From JAPYTK01 sp964401935 (GTDB taxonomy: Bacteria > Myxococcota_A > Polyangia > Polyangiales > Polyangiaceae), in contig CAYOAL010000018.1 in the NCBI GenBank assembly GCA_964401935.1, positions 33,417-97,416 on the forward strand: DNA of 64,000 nt, read 5' to 3'. The position numbers and the translations under genes were made by a program. The notes under the pieces are model-generated. The model searched no databases and was not told the DNA's origin. It worked only from the letters and a program-made list of their open reading frames with translations. The first letter of the stretch is position 1; every line of letters starts with the position of its first letter. This document shows, piece by piece, positions 43,324 through 52,414 of the stretch.

Positions 43324-44892
43324 TCACTTCGTGGCGGGTGCAGGCGCATCGACGAGCGCGCTCGGGGTGAGCACCACCTCGAACTGGGCGCGTCTCCCGT
43401 AGAGCGTCGGCACGTCCGTGCGAAGCCACGACGCCACACACAGGTCGAGGTAGTCGACGGTGGGTCCGAGCGCGATCACGTGGGGGTCGGGGCGCGTCGC
43501 CGCAAACTCCATGTCCACCTCGAGCCGGAATGTGGCGCCGGGCTGCTTCTGGAGCGCGTTGTCGAAGCAGTCGTTGAACGCCACGCGATAGCCCTCGAGC
43601 TCGAGCCGCACCGCTTCCACCTTGGCGCCACCTGTCCCCTTGATCTCGAGCTCCACCCGCGCGAGCCACGCGTCATACTTCTGCTTGGCCGCTTCGTAGG
43701 TGTCCGCGTCGATCGAGAGCTCCGTGACGTCCCACGGCGCGTTGAGGATGCGGACACGTTGCCAGCCACCATCACCGGCGCCCACGTCCATCACGCGCAC
43801 GGCACGCTCGGTGACCCGCCCAACCTGCGAGCCGCCCTTCGCCGGGTACAGCGCGTCGCCCGGCCAGAGGTGGAGGAAGGTGGCGGGTGGGAAGCTCCCG
43901 CTGCCGAAGCCGAGGGTGGAGAGGCCCCCGTACTCGTTGGGCTTGATGGCCGTCACCGCGCTCGTGGGCACGAAGCCCACGATGGCGATCGCGTGCTCGA
44001 AGAGGGTCACCTTCTGCATGCCGCCGCGCACCGGCCCCTGCTCACAGAGCTGTGTACCGTCCCCCACGAGGTTGGCCACCACCTGCCCCTGGGGGCCGTC
44101 GTAGAGCGCAATCGGGCTCCTCAGGGTGCAGTCGAACCGGCGCATCGCGGGCGGCGGCGGCGGCGCGACGTACACACGGTCGATGCTGCTCGCGGGCAGC
44201 GCACCTGTGGCCCGAAGCTGCGCGGCGCCGAGCGTCGCGCGACGAAAGCCTGGGGGGCCCGGCTGCAGCTCGAGCTCGGTGCCGCCGGGCACGGTCACAC
44301 CGCAGCCGTTGGCGAAGGGCTCGCCGCTGTCGTCGAGCAACGTGACCACGTCCGTGGGCACCTCACGAAACTCGCGCTCGAGCAGGTAGAACGCGAGGCG
44401 CACCCCGCGCCCCTCGTGCACCACGCGGAGGTGCCGCGGGTGCCGCTCCACCACCGTCATCTCGAGCGTGGAGTTGAAGGGCTCGGTGTCGGGTGAGGTC
44501 GCGCCCGGCTGTCGCGCTTCGGCCGCGGCGAGATCCCAGAAGATGTCGCCGGCGCGTGTGAGCCGCGCGCGGCGCTTCTCGGTCGCGGCGATATCGTCGG
44601 CGAGCACGACGGCAGGGGCCTTGACGCTGTCGTAGGCCAACGGTGGCGGCGCCGGGGTCGCCTCAGCCACCGCCGTGGGCACCTCGAGCGCGGTCGTCGG
44701 AGGCGGCACCACGACGGTTGGGCTCGAGCAGCCGCCAAGCGACACGGCGAGCGAGGCGGACAAGAGAGCCCACGTGATCAAAGCGGGCGCGCTGCTAGAA
44801 GCGGACCCGGTGCGCAATGCGGCCCCCGTGGCCAAGGTGGCCAAGGTGGCCAAGGTGGCCAAGGTGGAGCGCGAGAGGGAGCCGGGGCGCAC
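43324..44892 (-). CDS. Paralogous lipoprotein B of a tandem family
   Basis: A 522-residue lipoprotein (lipobox SLGGC). The start GTG 44892 lies 7 nt after the stop of copy A and parallels the start of copy C. The long N-terminal region begins with LATLATLATLAT encoded by a 9-bp repeat. The body has YDSVKAP, VVERHPRHLRVVHEGRGVR, CGVTVPGGTELELQ, SSIDRVYVAP, LWPGDALYPAKGGSQVGRV and KYDAWLARVELE. It is close in sequence to copies A and C. Function unknown. Confidence 0.75.
   Translation of the reverse strand: MRPGSLSRSTLATLATLATLATGAALRTGSASSSAPALITWALLSASLAVSLGGCSSPTVVVPPPTTALEVPTAVAEATPAPPPLAYDSVKAPAVVLADDIAATEKRRARLTRAGDIFWDLAAAEARQPGATSPDTEPFNSTLEMTVVERHPRHLRVVHEGRGVRLAFYLLEREFREVPTDVVTLLDDSGEPFANGCGVTVPGGTELELQPGPPGFRRATLGAAQLRATGALPASSIDRVYVAPPPPPAMRRFDCTLRSPIALYDGPQGQVVANLVGDGTQLCEQGPVRGGMQKVTLFEHAIAIVGFVPTSAVTAIKPNEYGGLSTLGFGSGSFPPATFLHLWPGDALYPAKGGSQVGRVTERAVRVMDVGAGDGGWQRVRILNAPWDVTELSIDADTYEAAKQKYDAWLARVELEIKGTGGAKVEAVRLELEGYRVAFNDCFDNALQKQPGATFRLEVDMEFAATRPDPHVIALGPTVDYLDLCVASWLRTDVPTLYGRRAQFEVVLTPSALVDAPAPATK
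44831..44866. repeat. 9-bp tandem repeat in the signal peptide of lipoprotein B
   Basis: Four exact copies of GCCAAGGTG encode LAT units on the minus strand. It is a second instance of signal-peptide expansion in this family, with a different unit length from copy C. Confidence 0.85.
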
Positions 44893-44899
44893 GTGAGCC

Positions 44900-46408
44900 T
44901 CACTTCGTGGCGGGTGCGGGCGCGGTGACCGGCGCATCGACGACCGCGTTCGGGGTGAGCACCAGCTCGAAGCTGGCGCGGCTCCCGAGGAGCATCGGCG
45001 CGTTGCTCCGCAGCCAGATTCGGAGGCACAGGCGGAGATCGTCGATCGCCTCGCTCTCTGCGGGGCTCGCTGCGGTCACCTTGGGATCGGGCCGCGCTGC
45101 CGCAAACGAGAGCTCCACCCCGAGCCGGAAGGTGGTGCCCGGCTGCCTCTCGAGCGCGTCGTCGAAACAACCGTTCACGCCCACCCGATCCGTCTCGAGC
45201 TCCTTCTGCACCGCCTCCACCTTGGCGCCACCTGTCACCTTCAGCTTCTCGAACTTCACGCGCGCGAGCCACGCGTCGTACTTCGTCTGTGCGGCCTCGT
45301 AGGTGGCCGCGTCGATCGAAAACTCCGTGAAGTCCCACGGCGCGAAGGGGAAGCGGACACGCTGCCTTCCGCCTTCACCCTCCCCCGCCTCCATCACGGG
45401 CATGGCGCGCGCGGTGACGCGCCCTACCTGCGAGCCGCCCTCGGCGGGATACAGGGCGTCGCCCGGCCAGAGATGGCGGATCGTGGCGTGCGACGAGCCC
45501 CAGCCCCCGCCCCCGCCGGTGCCGAAGCCAATGCCGTAGTCGCCGGGCTCGGTGGGGGTGACCGCGCTCTGTGGCACAAAGCCCACGATGGCGACGTCGT
45601 GCTCGAACACCGTCACCTTCTGCATGCCGTCGCGCACCGGTCCTTGCTCACAGCGGCGTGTTCCGTCCCCCGACAGCTCGGCCACCACCTTCGCTTGCTT
45701 GCCGTCGCGGTGCGGGGGGCCGTCGCGGAGCACGATGGGGCTCCTCACGGTGCAGTCGTACTTGCGCGTCGCGGGCGGCGGGGGCGGCGCGACGTACACG
45801 CGATCGATGCTGCTCGAGGGCAGCGTACCTTTGGCCTCCATCCGCTCGGTGCCGAGGCTCGCGCGACGGAGTCCCGCGCGCGCCGCGCCGAGCTCGAGCT
45901 CGGTGCCGCCAGGGACGGTGACGCCGCAGCCGTTGGCGAAGGGCTCGCCGCGCTCGTCGAGGAGGGTGACCACGTCCTTGGTCACCTCGCGAAACTCGCT
46001 CTCGAGGAGGTAGAACGCGAGGCGCACCTCGCGCCCCTCGTACACCACGCGCAGATGGCGTGCGTGCCGCTCGACCACGGTCATCTCGAGCGTGTGCTCG
46101 AACACCTCGTCATCTGCCGGCACGCTCACCTTGTTCGCCTCTGCCGCGGCGAGATCCCAGAAGATGTCGCCGGCGCGGGTGAGCCGCCCCCGGCGCTTCT
46201 CGGTCTCTTTCAGCCCATCGGCGAAGATCACGTCCGGCGCTCGCACCGCGTCGTAGGTGGGGGGCGGAGCGGGGGCCTCCCCTTCCCCCTCGGCCGCGGC
46301 GGTGGGCACCGGGAGCGGCGCTGGCGCTGGTTCGGGCGACGGGCTCGTGCACCCGCCAAGCACCATCACGAGCGCGGCGGCCAACACCGCGACACGAGCT
46401 CTCATCAT
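44900..46408 (-). CDS. Paralogous lipoprotein A of a tandem family
   Basis: A 502-residue lipoprotein with a compact signal peptide (VLAAALVMVLGGC) and no tandem repeat in it. It may represent the ancestral form. It carries the full set of family landmarks, including VVERHARHLRVVYEGREVR, CGVTVPGGTELELG, SSIDRVYVAP, LWPGDALYPAEGGSQVGRV, KYDAWLARVKFEKLKVTGG and LLGSRASFELVLTPNAVVDAP. It is the first gene of the minus-strand cluster. No enzymatic motif is visible. Confidence 0.75.
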   Translation of the reverse strand: MMRARVAVLAAALVMVLGGCTSPSPEPAPAPLPVPTAAAEGEGEAPAPPPTYDAVRAPDVIFADGLKETEKRRGRLTRAGDIFWDLAAAEANKVSVPADDEVFEHTLEMTVVERHARHLRVVYEGREVRLAFYLLESEFREVTKDVVTLLDERGEPFANGCGVTVPGGTELELGAARAGLRRASLGTERMEAKGTLPSSSIDRVYVAPPPPPATRKYDCTVRSPIVLRDGPPHRDGKQAKVVAELSGDGTRRCEQGPVRDGMQKVTVFEHDVAIVGFVPQSAVTPTEPGDYGIGFGTGGGGGWGSSHATIRHLWPGDALYPAEGGSQVGRVTARAMPVMEAGEGEGGRQRVRFPFAPWDFTEFSIDAATYEAAQTKYDAWLARVKFEKLKVTGGAKVEAVQKELETDRVGVNGCFDDALERQPGTTFRLGVELSFAAARPDPKVTAASPAESEAIDDLRLCLRIWLRSNAPMLLGSRASFELVLTPNAVVDAPVTAPAPATK

Positions 46409-46421
46409 GAAGCGAACTCTA

Positions 46422-47261
46422 TCACCTCGCGCCCCAGCCCGGATCCGAGCGTTCGGGTGGCTCCGCCCTGGCCGCGGCGCGCTCTCGCATCCCTTCGCGC
46501 ACCCCGTCGTAGTGCACGTCGTCTACCGGGGCGAAGCGCTCCACGCCGAAACGCCGCAGCGGCTCGCCCATCGAGGCGTGGTGCATCTCGAGCAGCGCGT
46601 GGGTGATCGCGCGCTGCTGCTCCACGGGGAGCGTGGCGCGAAACACCACCGGCTGCACTGGGAACGGGCCGAGCGACTCGAGCACGCGGATGCCGAGCTC
46701 GAACCCGAGCGCCTCTACGAGGTGGAGCGCGTTGGCGTCGATGGCGGCCACGTCGATGCGACGCTCGGACAAAAGCTCGAGCGACCGATGATGCGACCCC
46801 GACTGCATCACGTGGCCGAAGAAGCCGATGTCGAGCCCGGCTCGCGCCAGCTTGTCGAGCACACAGTGGTACCCGCTCAGCGAGCTCTCATCGTTGAACG
46901 CGAAGCGGCGTCCGGCGAGGTCCTCGAAGCGCTCCACGTCGCTGTCTTTGGGTACCACCAGCTCCGCGTAGTATTCGGGGCGTCCGCCGGTGCGCGGATC
47001 CGTATGCACGGGAGCCACGCCGGCGAGGCGCACCGATGGCTTCGCCGCGCTCGCCATCCACACGTACGACGGTGCACACACGAAGCCCACGTCGGCGCTG
47101 CCGTCGGCGAAGGGGTCGGGGGTCCCCGGGCCTGGGCCGGAGCGGCTCGTCTCCGAGCGCGCGACCACGTCCACGTCGAGGCGCGCCGCGAGATAGTCGG
47201 CGATCACCTCGTAGAGCCCCATGGGGATGCCGGGGGCGAGGAAGGTGAGGAGTCTTAGCAT
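46422..47261 (-). CDS. PhnD-like periplasmic-binding-protein family protein without signal peptide
   Basis: A 279-residue type 2 binding-protein fold of the phosphate/phosphonate PhnD family (ADVGFVCAPSYVWM, YYAELVVPKDSDVERFEDLAGRRFAFND, SLSGYHCVLDKL, GSHHRSLELL...VAAIDANAL). It begins directly with LRLLTFLAPGIPMGLYEVIADYLAAR and lacks a signal peptide and ABC transporter neighbours. It may act in the cytoplasm or as a sensor. The ligand is unknown. Confidence 0.8.
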   Translation of the reverse strand: MLRLLTFLAPGIPMGLYEVIADYLAARLDVDVVARSETSRSGPGPGTPDPFADGSADVGFVCAPSYVWMASAAKPSVRLAGVAPVHTDPRTGGRPEYYAELVVPKDSDVERFEDLAGRRFAFNDESSLSGYHCVLDKLARAGLDIGFFGHVMQSGSHHRSLELLSERRIDVAAIDANALHLVEALGFELGIRVLESLGPFPVQPVVFRATLPVEQQRAITHALLEMHHASMGEPLRRFGVERFAPVDDVHYDGVREGMRERAAARAEPPERSDPGWGAR

Positions 47262-47291
47262 GCAGGCGCGGCGCGTGGGCTGCCGAGGGGC

Positions 47292-47873
47292 TCACACGCT
47301 GGTGAAGTCGTGCGGACCGGCGACCGCTTGCGCTTCGAAGTAGCGGCGCGCGGCCTGCGCGTGGAGAGGGAAGGCAAAGAGCTGCTCGAGCCCCTCGGGC
47401 CCGAACACGAGGCCGCGCGCGCTCGTCTCGGGGCTCGGCTCGAAGGGTGGGAAGCTCTCGCTCGCGACGGCGTCGGCCACCGAGAACAGCAGCACCCGGT
47501 TGGGGCGCGGCTCGGTCGACACGAACCAGAACGGCTCGAGGCGCGCCGGATCGATCGTCACGCCGGTCTCTTCGCGCACCTCGCGGGCGCTCCCCACCTG
47601 CCAGCTCTCGTGCTCCTCGAGGAAGCCGCCCACCAACGCGATCATGCCCAGCTTGGGCTCGATGGCGCGGCGCACCACGAGCAGCCCGGTGCGCCCCGCG
47701 TGGGCCACGGGCACGAGGGCCACGCCCACGGGGATGGGGTTGGCCCACGTCTGGGCGCCACAGCGATCGCACGTGCGCGGATAGCTCGCGGTGTTGGAGA
47801 GCGCGTGGCCGCAATAGGAGCAGTGGCTGTCGCGAACGGAGGTCACCGATTTCACGACGCCATCTTGCGTCAT
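47292..47873 (-). CDS. NUDIX hydrolase with N-terminal zinc ribbon
   Basis: A 193-residue protein. The N-terminal four-Cys zinc ribbon is CSYCGH...CDRCGA. A complete Nudix box (G-x5-E-x7-REVREETGV) starts at GGFLEEHE, about residue 85. The combination resembles NudC-type and ADP-ribose or NAD-capped-RNA hydrolases. ATG 47873 places the ribbon near the N-terminus. It is divergent from the WYL regulator. Confidence 0.88.
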   Translation of the reverse strand: MTQDGVVKSVTSVRDSHCSYCGHALSNTASYPRTCDRCGAQTWANPIPVGVALVPVAHAGRTGLLVVRRAIEPKLGMIALVGGFLEEHESWQVGSAREVREETGVTIDPARLEPFWFVSTEPRPNRVLLFSVADAVASESFPPFEPSPETSARGLVFGPEGLEQLFAFPLHAQAARRYFEAQAVAGPHDFTSV

Positions 47874-47963
47874 GCGGGCGCTCGCCCACAGAGGATTCGT
47901 GTGCGACCGAGCGCGGAGAGCCGTCGCCAACCGCTGGCGCACAGGTGGTTGTCGTCCATTCTT

Positions 47964-47977
47964 AAGCGTACACGCTT
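47964..47977. promoter_or_regulatory. Palindrome upstream of the WYL/ATPase cassette
   Basis: AAGCGT and ACGCTT are separated by 2 bp, with an imperfect extension TTA/TAA on the outside. It lies in the NUDIX-WYL divergent region, about 130 bp before the regulator start. Binding by the WYL protein is an inference. Confidence 0.4.
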
Positions 47978-48109
47978 GTAAGCCCCCAGGGCTGACCGTC
48001 ATACGTTCAGTCTTTACCGATCGCGTCCAACTGGGTCAGATGCCACGTGCCGTGCGCGCCGGGGTACCCGGACGCTGCTGCGGGGCGGGAAGGAAGAGCA
48101 GAGCAGAGC

Positions 48110-49081
48110 GTGGGGAGCCGGAGCGCTGGAGAGACCGTCATCGCGATCCTCGTCGCGTTCCTCGAGCAGCGCTCGTGGAGCCAGTCCGAGCTCGCCGCCC
48201 GCGTCGGCGTGGGGGTGCCCGTCATCCGCAAGCACCTCGTGGAGCTGAGCCGCCACATCCCGCTCGAGTCCGAGCGCGACCATCCCCACGTGGTGTGGAG
48301 CGTCCCCCACAACTGGTTTCCCGGGGGGGTCACCGTGCCCTCCGCCGACGTGCTCGAGCTCTTGCGCCAGCTCGCCCGCGCCCCCCAGAGCGACCGCCGC
48401 GATCACCTCATCCTCGGCATCGCCACCGCGTCGCACCTCGACCGGCCGATGGGCATCACCCCCGTCGCGCACCCCGCCGACGACAACCACCTCCGCATCG
48501 TGGAAGACGCCTGCACGCGCCGCATTCCCCTCACCATGCGCTACTACAGCGCGCGGAGCGGACACGTCGACGACCGCGTCGTGTCCGTCCAGCGCGTGCT
48601 CGTGGGCCCCTTCCACCGGTTCCTCGCCCACTGCCACGCGAGCGACGCCCTGCGCTACTTTCGCGTCTCGCGCATTCAGCTCGCGGCGCTCGAGCCGAGC
48701 GCCACCTTCGTGGCCGCGAGCCCGCAAGACGTCGAGGCCTTCCTCGTCGACACCGTCGCCGGCTATCGCGATCCAAGGGCGCCGGTGTTCGTCGCCTTCA
48801 CCGTGCGCGACCCCGAGGCGCGCTGGGTGAAAGACACGCTCCCCGTGCCGATGCACGTCGAGCCCGACCCGTCCGGGGGTGTCCGCGTCTCGTCGCGCAC
48901 CGCCGGCGTTGGGGCCATCGCGCGCTTCGTGGTCGGCCTCGGCGACGCGGCCCGCCCGGAGACCCCCGAGCTCATCGCGGCGGTGCACGATCTCGCGCAG
49001 GGCGCGCTCCTCGCCACGAGCCCCACCATCCGTTCAGTCACCACCAATCGCTCCATCGGTTCGACGCGCGAGGTTCCGTAG
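48110..49081 (+). CDS. WYL-type transcriptional regulator of a defence cassette
   Basis: A 323-residue regulator. An N-terminal winged-helix HTH (TVIAILVAFLEQRSWSQSELAARVGVGVPVIRKHL) is followed by a WYL-like ligand-binding region (IPLTMRYYSARSGHVDDRVVSVQRVLVGPFHRFLAHCHASDALRYFRVSRI) and a C-terminal extension. GTG 48110, preceded by GGAAGGAAGAG, is chosen because upstream codons look non-coding. Such regulators often sit at the head of phage-defence operons. Ten bases separate it from the ATPase gene. Confidence 0.8.
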   Translation: MGSRSAGETVIAILVAFLEQRSWSQSELAARVGVGVPVIRKHLVELSRHIPLESERDHPHVVWSVPHNWFPGGVTVPSADVLELLRQLARAPQSDRRDHLILGIATASHLDRPMGITPVAHPADDNHLRIVEDACTRRIPLTMRYYSARSGHVDDRVVSVQRVLVGPFHRFLAHCHASDALRYFRVSRIQLAALEPSATFVAASPQDVEAFLVDTVAGYRDPRAPVFVAFTVRDPEARWVKDTLPVPMHVEPDPSGGVRVSSRTAGVGAIARFVVGLGDAARPETPELIAAVHDLAQGALLATSPTIRSVTTNRSIGSTREVP

Positions 49082-49091
49082 CTTCCGAACG

Positions 49092-51801
49092 ATGACCCCT
49101 GCGCTCCATCACCAGCTCCTCGAGCGGCTCACCAGCGACGGCACGCTCGACGACCTCACCGTAGGCCTCGTCGACGCCGCCTGTCGCGGCACGGCCGCCC
49201 TCGAAGCGGCGCTCTCCGAGCACGACGACGAGCGCCTCGTCGCTCACCCCACCGAGCGCCCCCCGCCTCCGTCGCACGCGCGCGCCTACCTCGCGCGCCT
49301 GGAGGTGGCTGGCTTCCGAGGGATCGGCGAACGCGAGACCCTCTCGCTCGCGGCGGGCCCCGGCCTCACGGTGGTGCTCGGGCGCAACGGCTCCGGCAAG
49401 TCGAGCTTCGCCGAGGCCCTCGAGACGCTCCTCACCGGCGAGAGCAGCCGCTGGGCGGCGCGCCCCAAAGACTGGAAACAGGGCTGGCGAAACCTCCACA
49501 CGAGCGACCCCACCTACGTGGAGGCCACCTTCATCGTCGAAGGCTCCGCGCCGATCGTGGCGCGCCGCCGCTGGCACGACGACCTCGACGCGAGCGAGCT
49601 CCGCCTCCGCCGGGAGAGCGCCCCCGGCGCCGGCCCTGGCGACACGCGAGACCGTGCCCGCGAGAGCTCGGCCGGCGAGGGGCGCATCGAGGGCGGCCTC
49701 GCCGAGCTCGGCTGGCTCGAGCCCCTCACCACCTTTCGCCCCTTCCTCGGTCACCTCGAGCTCGGCGCGCTCCTCGAGCAGCCGAGCAAGCTCTACGACC
49801 CCCTCAAGGCCATCCTCGGCCTCGACGAGCTCACCGCGGCCAGCAAGCGCCTCGCCGACGCCAAGAAAGAGCGCGAAGACCACAAGAAGCACCTCAAGCG
49901 CGCCCGCGAAGCCACCCTCGCCGCCCTCGACGCGCTCACCGGGCTCGACACGAGCGCGGGCGCCGAGCCCGACAACGCCGCCGACGCCAAAGACACCGCC
50001 AAAGACACCGCCAAAGACACCGCCAAAGACACCGCCAAAGACACCGCCAAANNNNNNNNNNNNNNNNNNNNNNNNNNNNNNNNNNNNNNNNNNNNNNNNN
50101 NNNNNNNNNNNNNNNNNNNNNNNNNNNNNNNNNNNNNNNNNNNNNNNNNNNGACACCGAGCGCGTGGATCCGCGCGTCGAAGCCTGCCGTGCCGCCCTCG
50201 GCAGCAAGAAGCCCGACCTCGCCGCCCTCGAGGCGCTCGTCTTCACCGGCGACGACGCCGACACCTCGGCCGCCAACGATCTACGCCGCATCGCCCAGCT
50301 CACCCCGCCCGCCCTCGATCGTGTGGGCGAGGCGGTGGCCACCTTGCGCGCGGCCCTCGACCACCACGCCGACGTCCTCACGAACGCGGAGCCCCATACC
50401 GCCACCCTCGCCACGCTCCTCGAGCAAGCCATCGCCCACGTCGAGGCCGCAGGCGGCGCCTGCCCGGTGTGCCAGAGCGAGCTCGCGCCCACCTGGCCCG
50501 ACGTGGCCCGCGCGCGCCTCCACGACGCCAAGCTCCAGTCTGCCGCCCTCCGCGAAGGGGCGAAGGCCATTCGCGCCGCGCAGAGCGATCTGGTCGCGCT
50601 CATCACCGGCGTCCCCGCCGCCCTCGAGCGCTCGACCGAGCTCGGCCTCTCCACCGCCGCCCTCACCGCGTGGCGCGCGTGGGCGACGCCGCCCCACCAC
50701 CCCCGCGCGTTGTGCGACCACGCCGAGTCGTGCGCCCTCGAGCTCGCGGCAGAGCTCACCGCCCTCCGCGCCGAAGCCGAGCGTCGCCACGCGGCCATCA
50801 CCAACGCGTGGACCCCGATCGCCCGTCAGCTCGCCGCGTTCCTCGCCATCGCCCGCACCGTCGAGGCCGAGCGCCCTCACCTCGCCGCCCTCACCCGCGC
50901 CAAAAAATGGCTCGACGACGCCGAGACCTCGCTACGCGACGAGCGCTTCCGTCCCATCGCCGAGCGCGCACAGCACATCTGGTCGGTCCTGCGGCAGGAG
51001 AGCAACGTCGATCTCGAGGCCGTGCGCCTCGATGGCACCGGCACCCGTCGTCGTGTCGCCCTCGACGTCGCCGTCGACGGCGAGAGCGGCGTCGCCCTCG
51101 GCGTCATGTCGCAGGGCGAGCTCAACACCCTCGCCCTCAGCCTCTTTCTCCCCCGCATGACCCTCGGCGAGAGCCCCTTCCACTTCCTCGTCATCGACGA
51201 CCCCGTCCAGGCCATGGACCCGCACAAAGTCGACGGCCTCGCCCAAGTGCTCGCCGACGTCGCCCTCACCCGCCAGGTCATCGTCTTCACCCACGACAAC
51301 CGCCTCTACGAAGCCATCCGCCGCCTCGGCATCCAAGCCACCATCTTCGAGGCCCAGCGCCGCGCCCGCTCCCACGTCGAGCTCCGCCCCCTCCTCGACC
51401 CCGTCACCCGTCACCTCACCGACGCCAGAAACTGCCTGCGTCACCAAGATCAACTCGGCCCCCGCATCGCGGCGCGCACCATCCCCACCTTCTGCCGCCT
51501 CGCCCTCGAAGCCGCCTGCACCGAGTCGTACCGCCGCCGCACCTTGGCCGCCGGCGCCCCTCACCTCGAAGTCGAACAAGCCCTCGAAGCGCAGCAGGGC
51601 ATCCACGACCTCCTCGCCCTCACCCTCGACCAAAACCCCGACACCCTCCTCGCCTACCTCAACAAAACCCGCCGCTTCGGCCCCAGCGCAGCCGACCTCC
51701 TCCAGACCCTCAAACAAACCGCCCACCACGAACACCGCGGAAACCTAACCCACCTCATCCGCGCCACCGAAGCCCTCGCAAGAACCCTCCGCACCCCCTA
51801 G
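49092..51801 (+). CDS. Rad50/RloC-like AAA ATPase with zinc hook, interrupted by an assembly gap
   Basis: An SMC-type ATPase. The N-terminal lobe starts with YLARLEVAGFRGIGE and carries Walker A GRNGSGKSS. A coiled-coil arm holds (AKDT)n repeats and a zinc-hook CPVC (about 50461). The C-terminal lobe has the signature SQGELNTLALSLFLPR, Walker B FLVIDDPVQAMD and the THDN switch. After it come about 160 helical residues (RLALEAACTESYRRR...) that could be a HEPN-like effector, as in the anticodon nuclease RloC. The frame changes across the 100-N gap only because the true gap length is unknown. Gene order (WYL, ATPase, small helical protein) suggests anti-phage defence. Confidence 0.8.
49986..50051. 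repeat. 12-bp coding tandem repeat ending in an assembly gap
   Basis: 5.5 exact copies of GCCAAAGACACC encode AKDT units in the coiled-coil arm of the ATPase. GACACC resumes immediately after the gap, so the array continues inside it. Confidence 0.9.
50052..50151. other. Assembly gap (100 N) inside the ATPase gene
   Basis: Exactly 100 N, flanked on both sides by the same 12-bp repeat. The true array length is unknown. Confidence 0.95.
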
Positions 51802-51855
51802 CCCCCACCCCTCAACCCTCCTCCCCCCGCACGACCACGCCCACTGCGAGCGCTC

Positions 51856-52245
51856 ATGTCCTTCAGCTCACGCCCCCCAACCTCCCCGCGCGCCGTCCCG
51901 CAGGAGCTCATCGCTGCCGCGTGGCGTCTCATCGACCTCCCCGAGGCGGCCACCGCGGGCCTCTGGCCACGAGCGGCGGCCATCCTCGCCCGCCAGGCCC
52001 TCGAGCACACCCTCCACACCTTCCTCGCCGCGCACGCCCCGGGCGCCCAAGCCGCGCCCTTCACCACCCAGCTCATCCTCCTCCGCGCGCTCCACCCCAA
52101 CCCAACCCTCGCCGCCCGCGCCGCCTACACCTGGTCGGCCCTCAGCGCCGCCACCCACCACCAAGGCTACGAGCTCAACCCCACCGCCCCCACCCTCCGA
52201 GCCTGGCTACAAACCGTCTACGAGCTCGTAAGAGCCACCCCATGA
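51856..52245 (+). CDS. Small helical HEPN/DUF4145-like protein
   Basis: A 129-residue all-alpha protein with an AAAILARQALEHTLHTFL helix and the C-terminal LSAATHHQGYELNPT. This is reminiscent of small HEPN-type proteins, in which a conserved His-rich motif supports RNA cleavage or complex assembly. A canonical R-x4-6-H cannot be assigned with certainty. It starts 54 bp after the ATPase gene on the same strand, so it is likely the partner or effector of that ATPase. Confidence 0.65.
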   Translation: MSFSSRPPTSPRAVPQELIAAAWRLIDLPEAATAGLWPRAAAILARQALEHTLHTFLAAHAPGAQAAPFTTQLILLRALHPNPTLAARAAYTWSALSAATHHQGYELNPTAPTLRAWLQTVYELVRATP

Positions 52246-52414
52246 CCCCACCCACAGAAGGCCGACTTCGTTGACAACCCCACGCCCTGCGACACCCACA
52301 TGGATCCGCACCCAAACGAACGTCCTTTGGCATTATTGTCTGGCTCGTATCACCGAACGTGAGACGCGCCTGCGCTACCTAATGAGAGCGGAAATCGAGA
52401 GATGAGGGACCAGC

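Noticed and set aside
50052..50151. Apparent frameshift in the ATPase gene
   Set aside because: The frame differs across a 100-N placeholder of unknown true length and the same repeat flanks both sides, so it is not evidence for a pseudogene.
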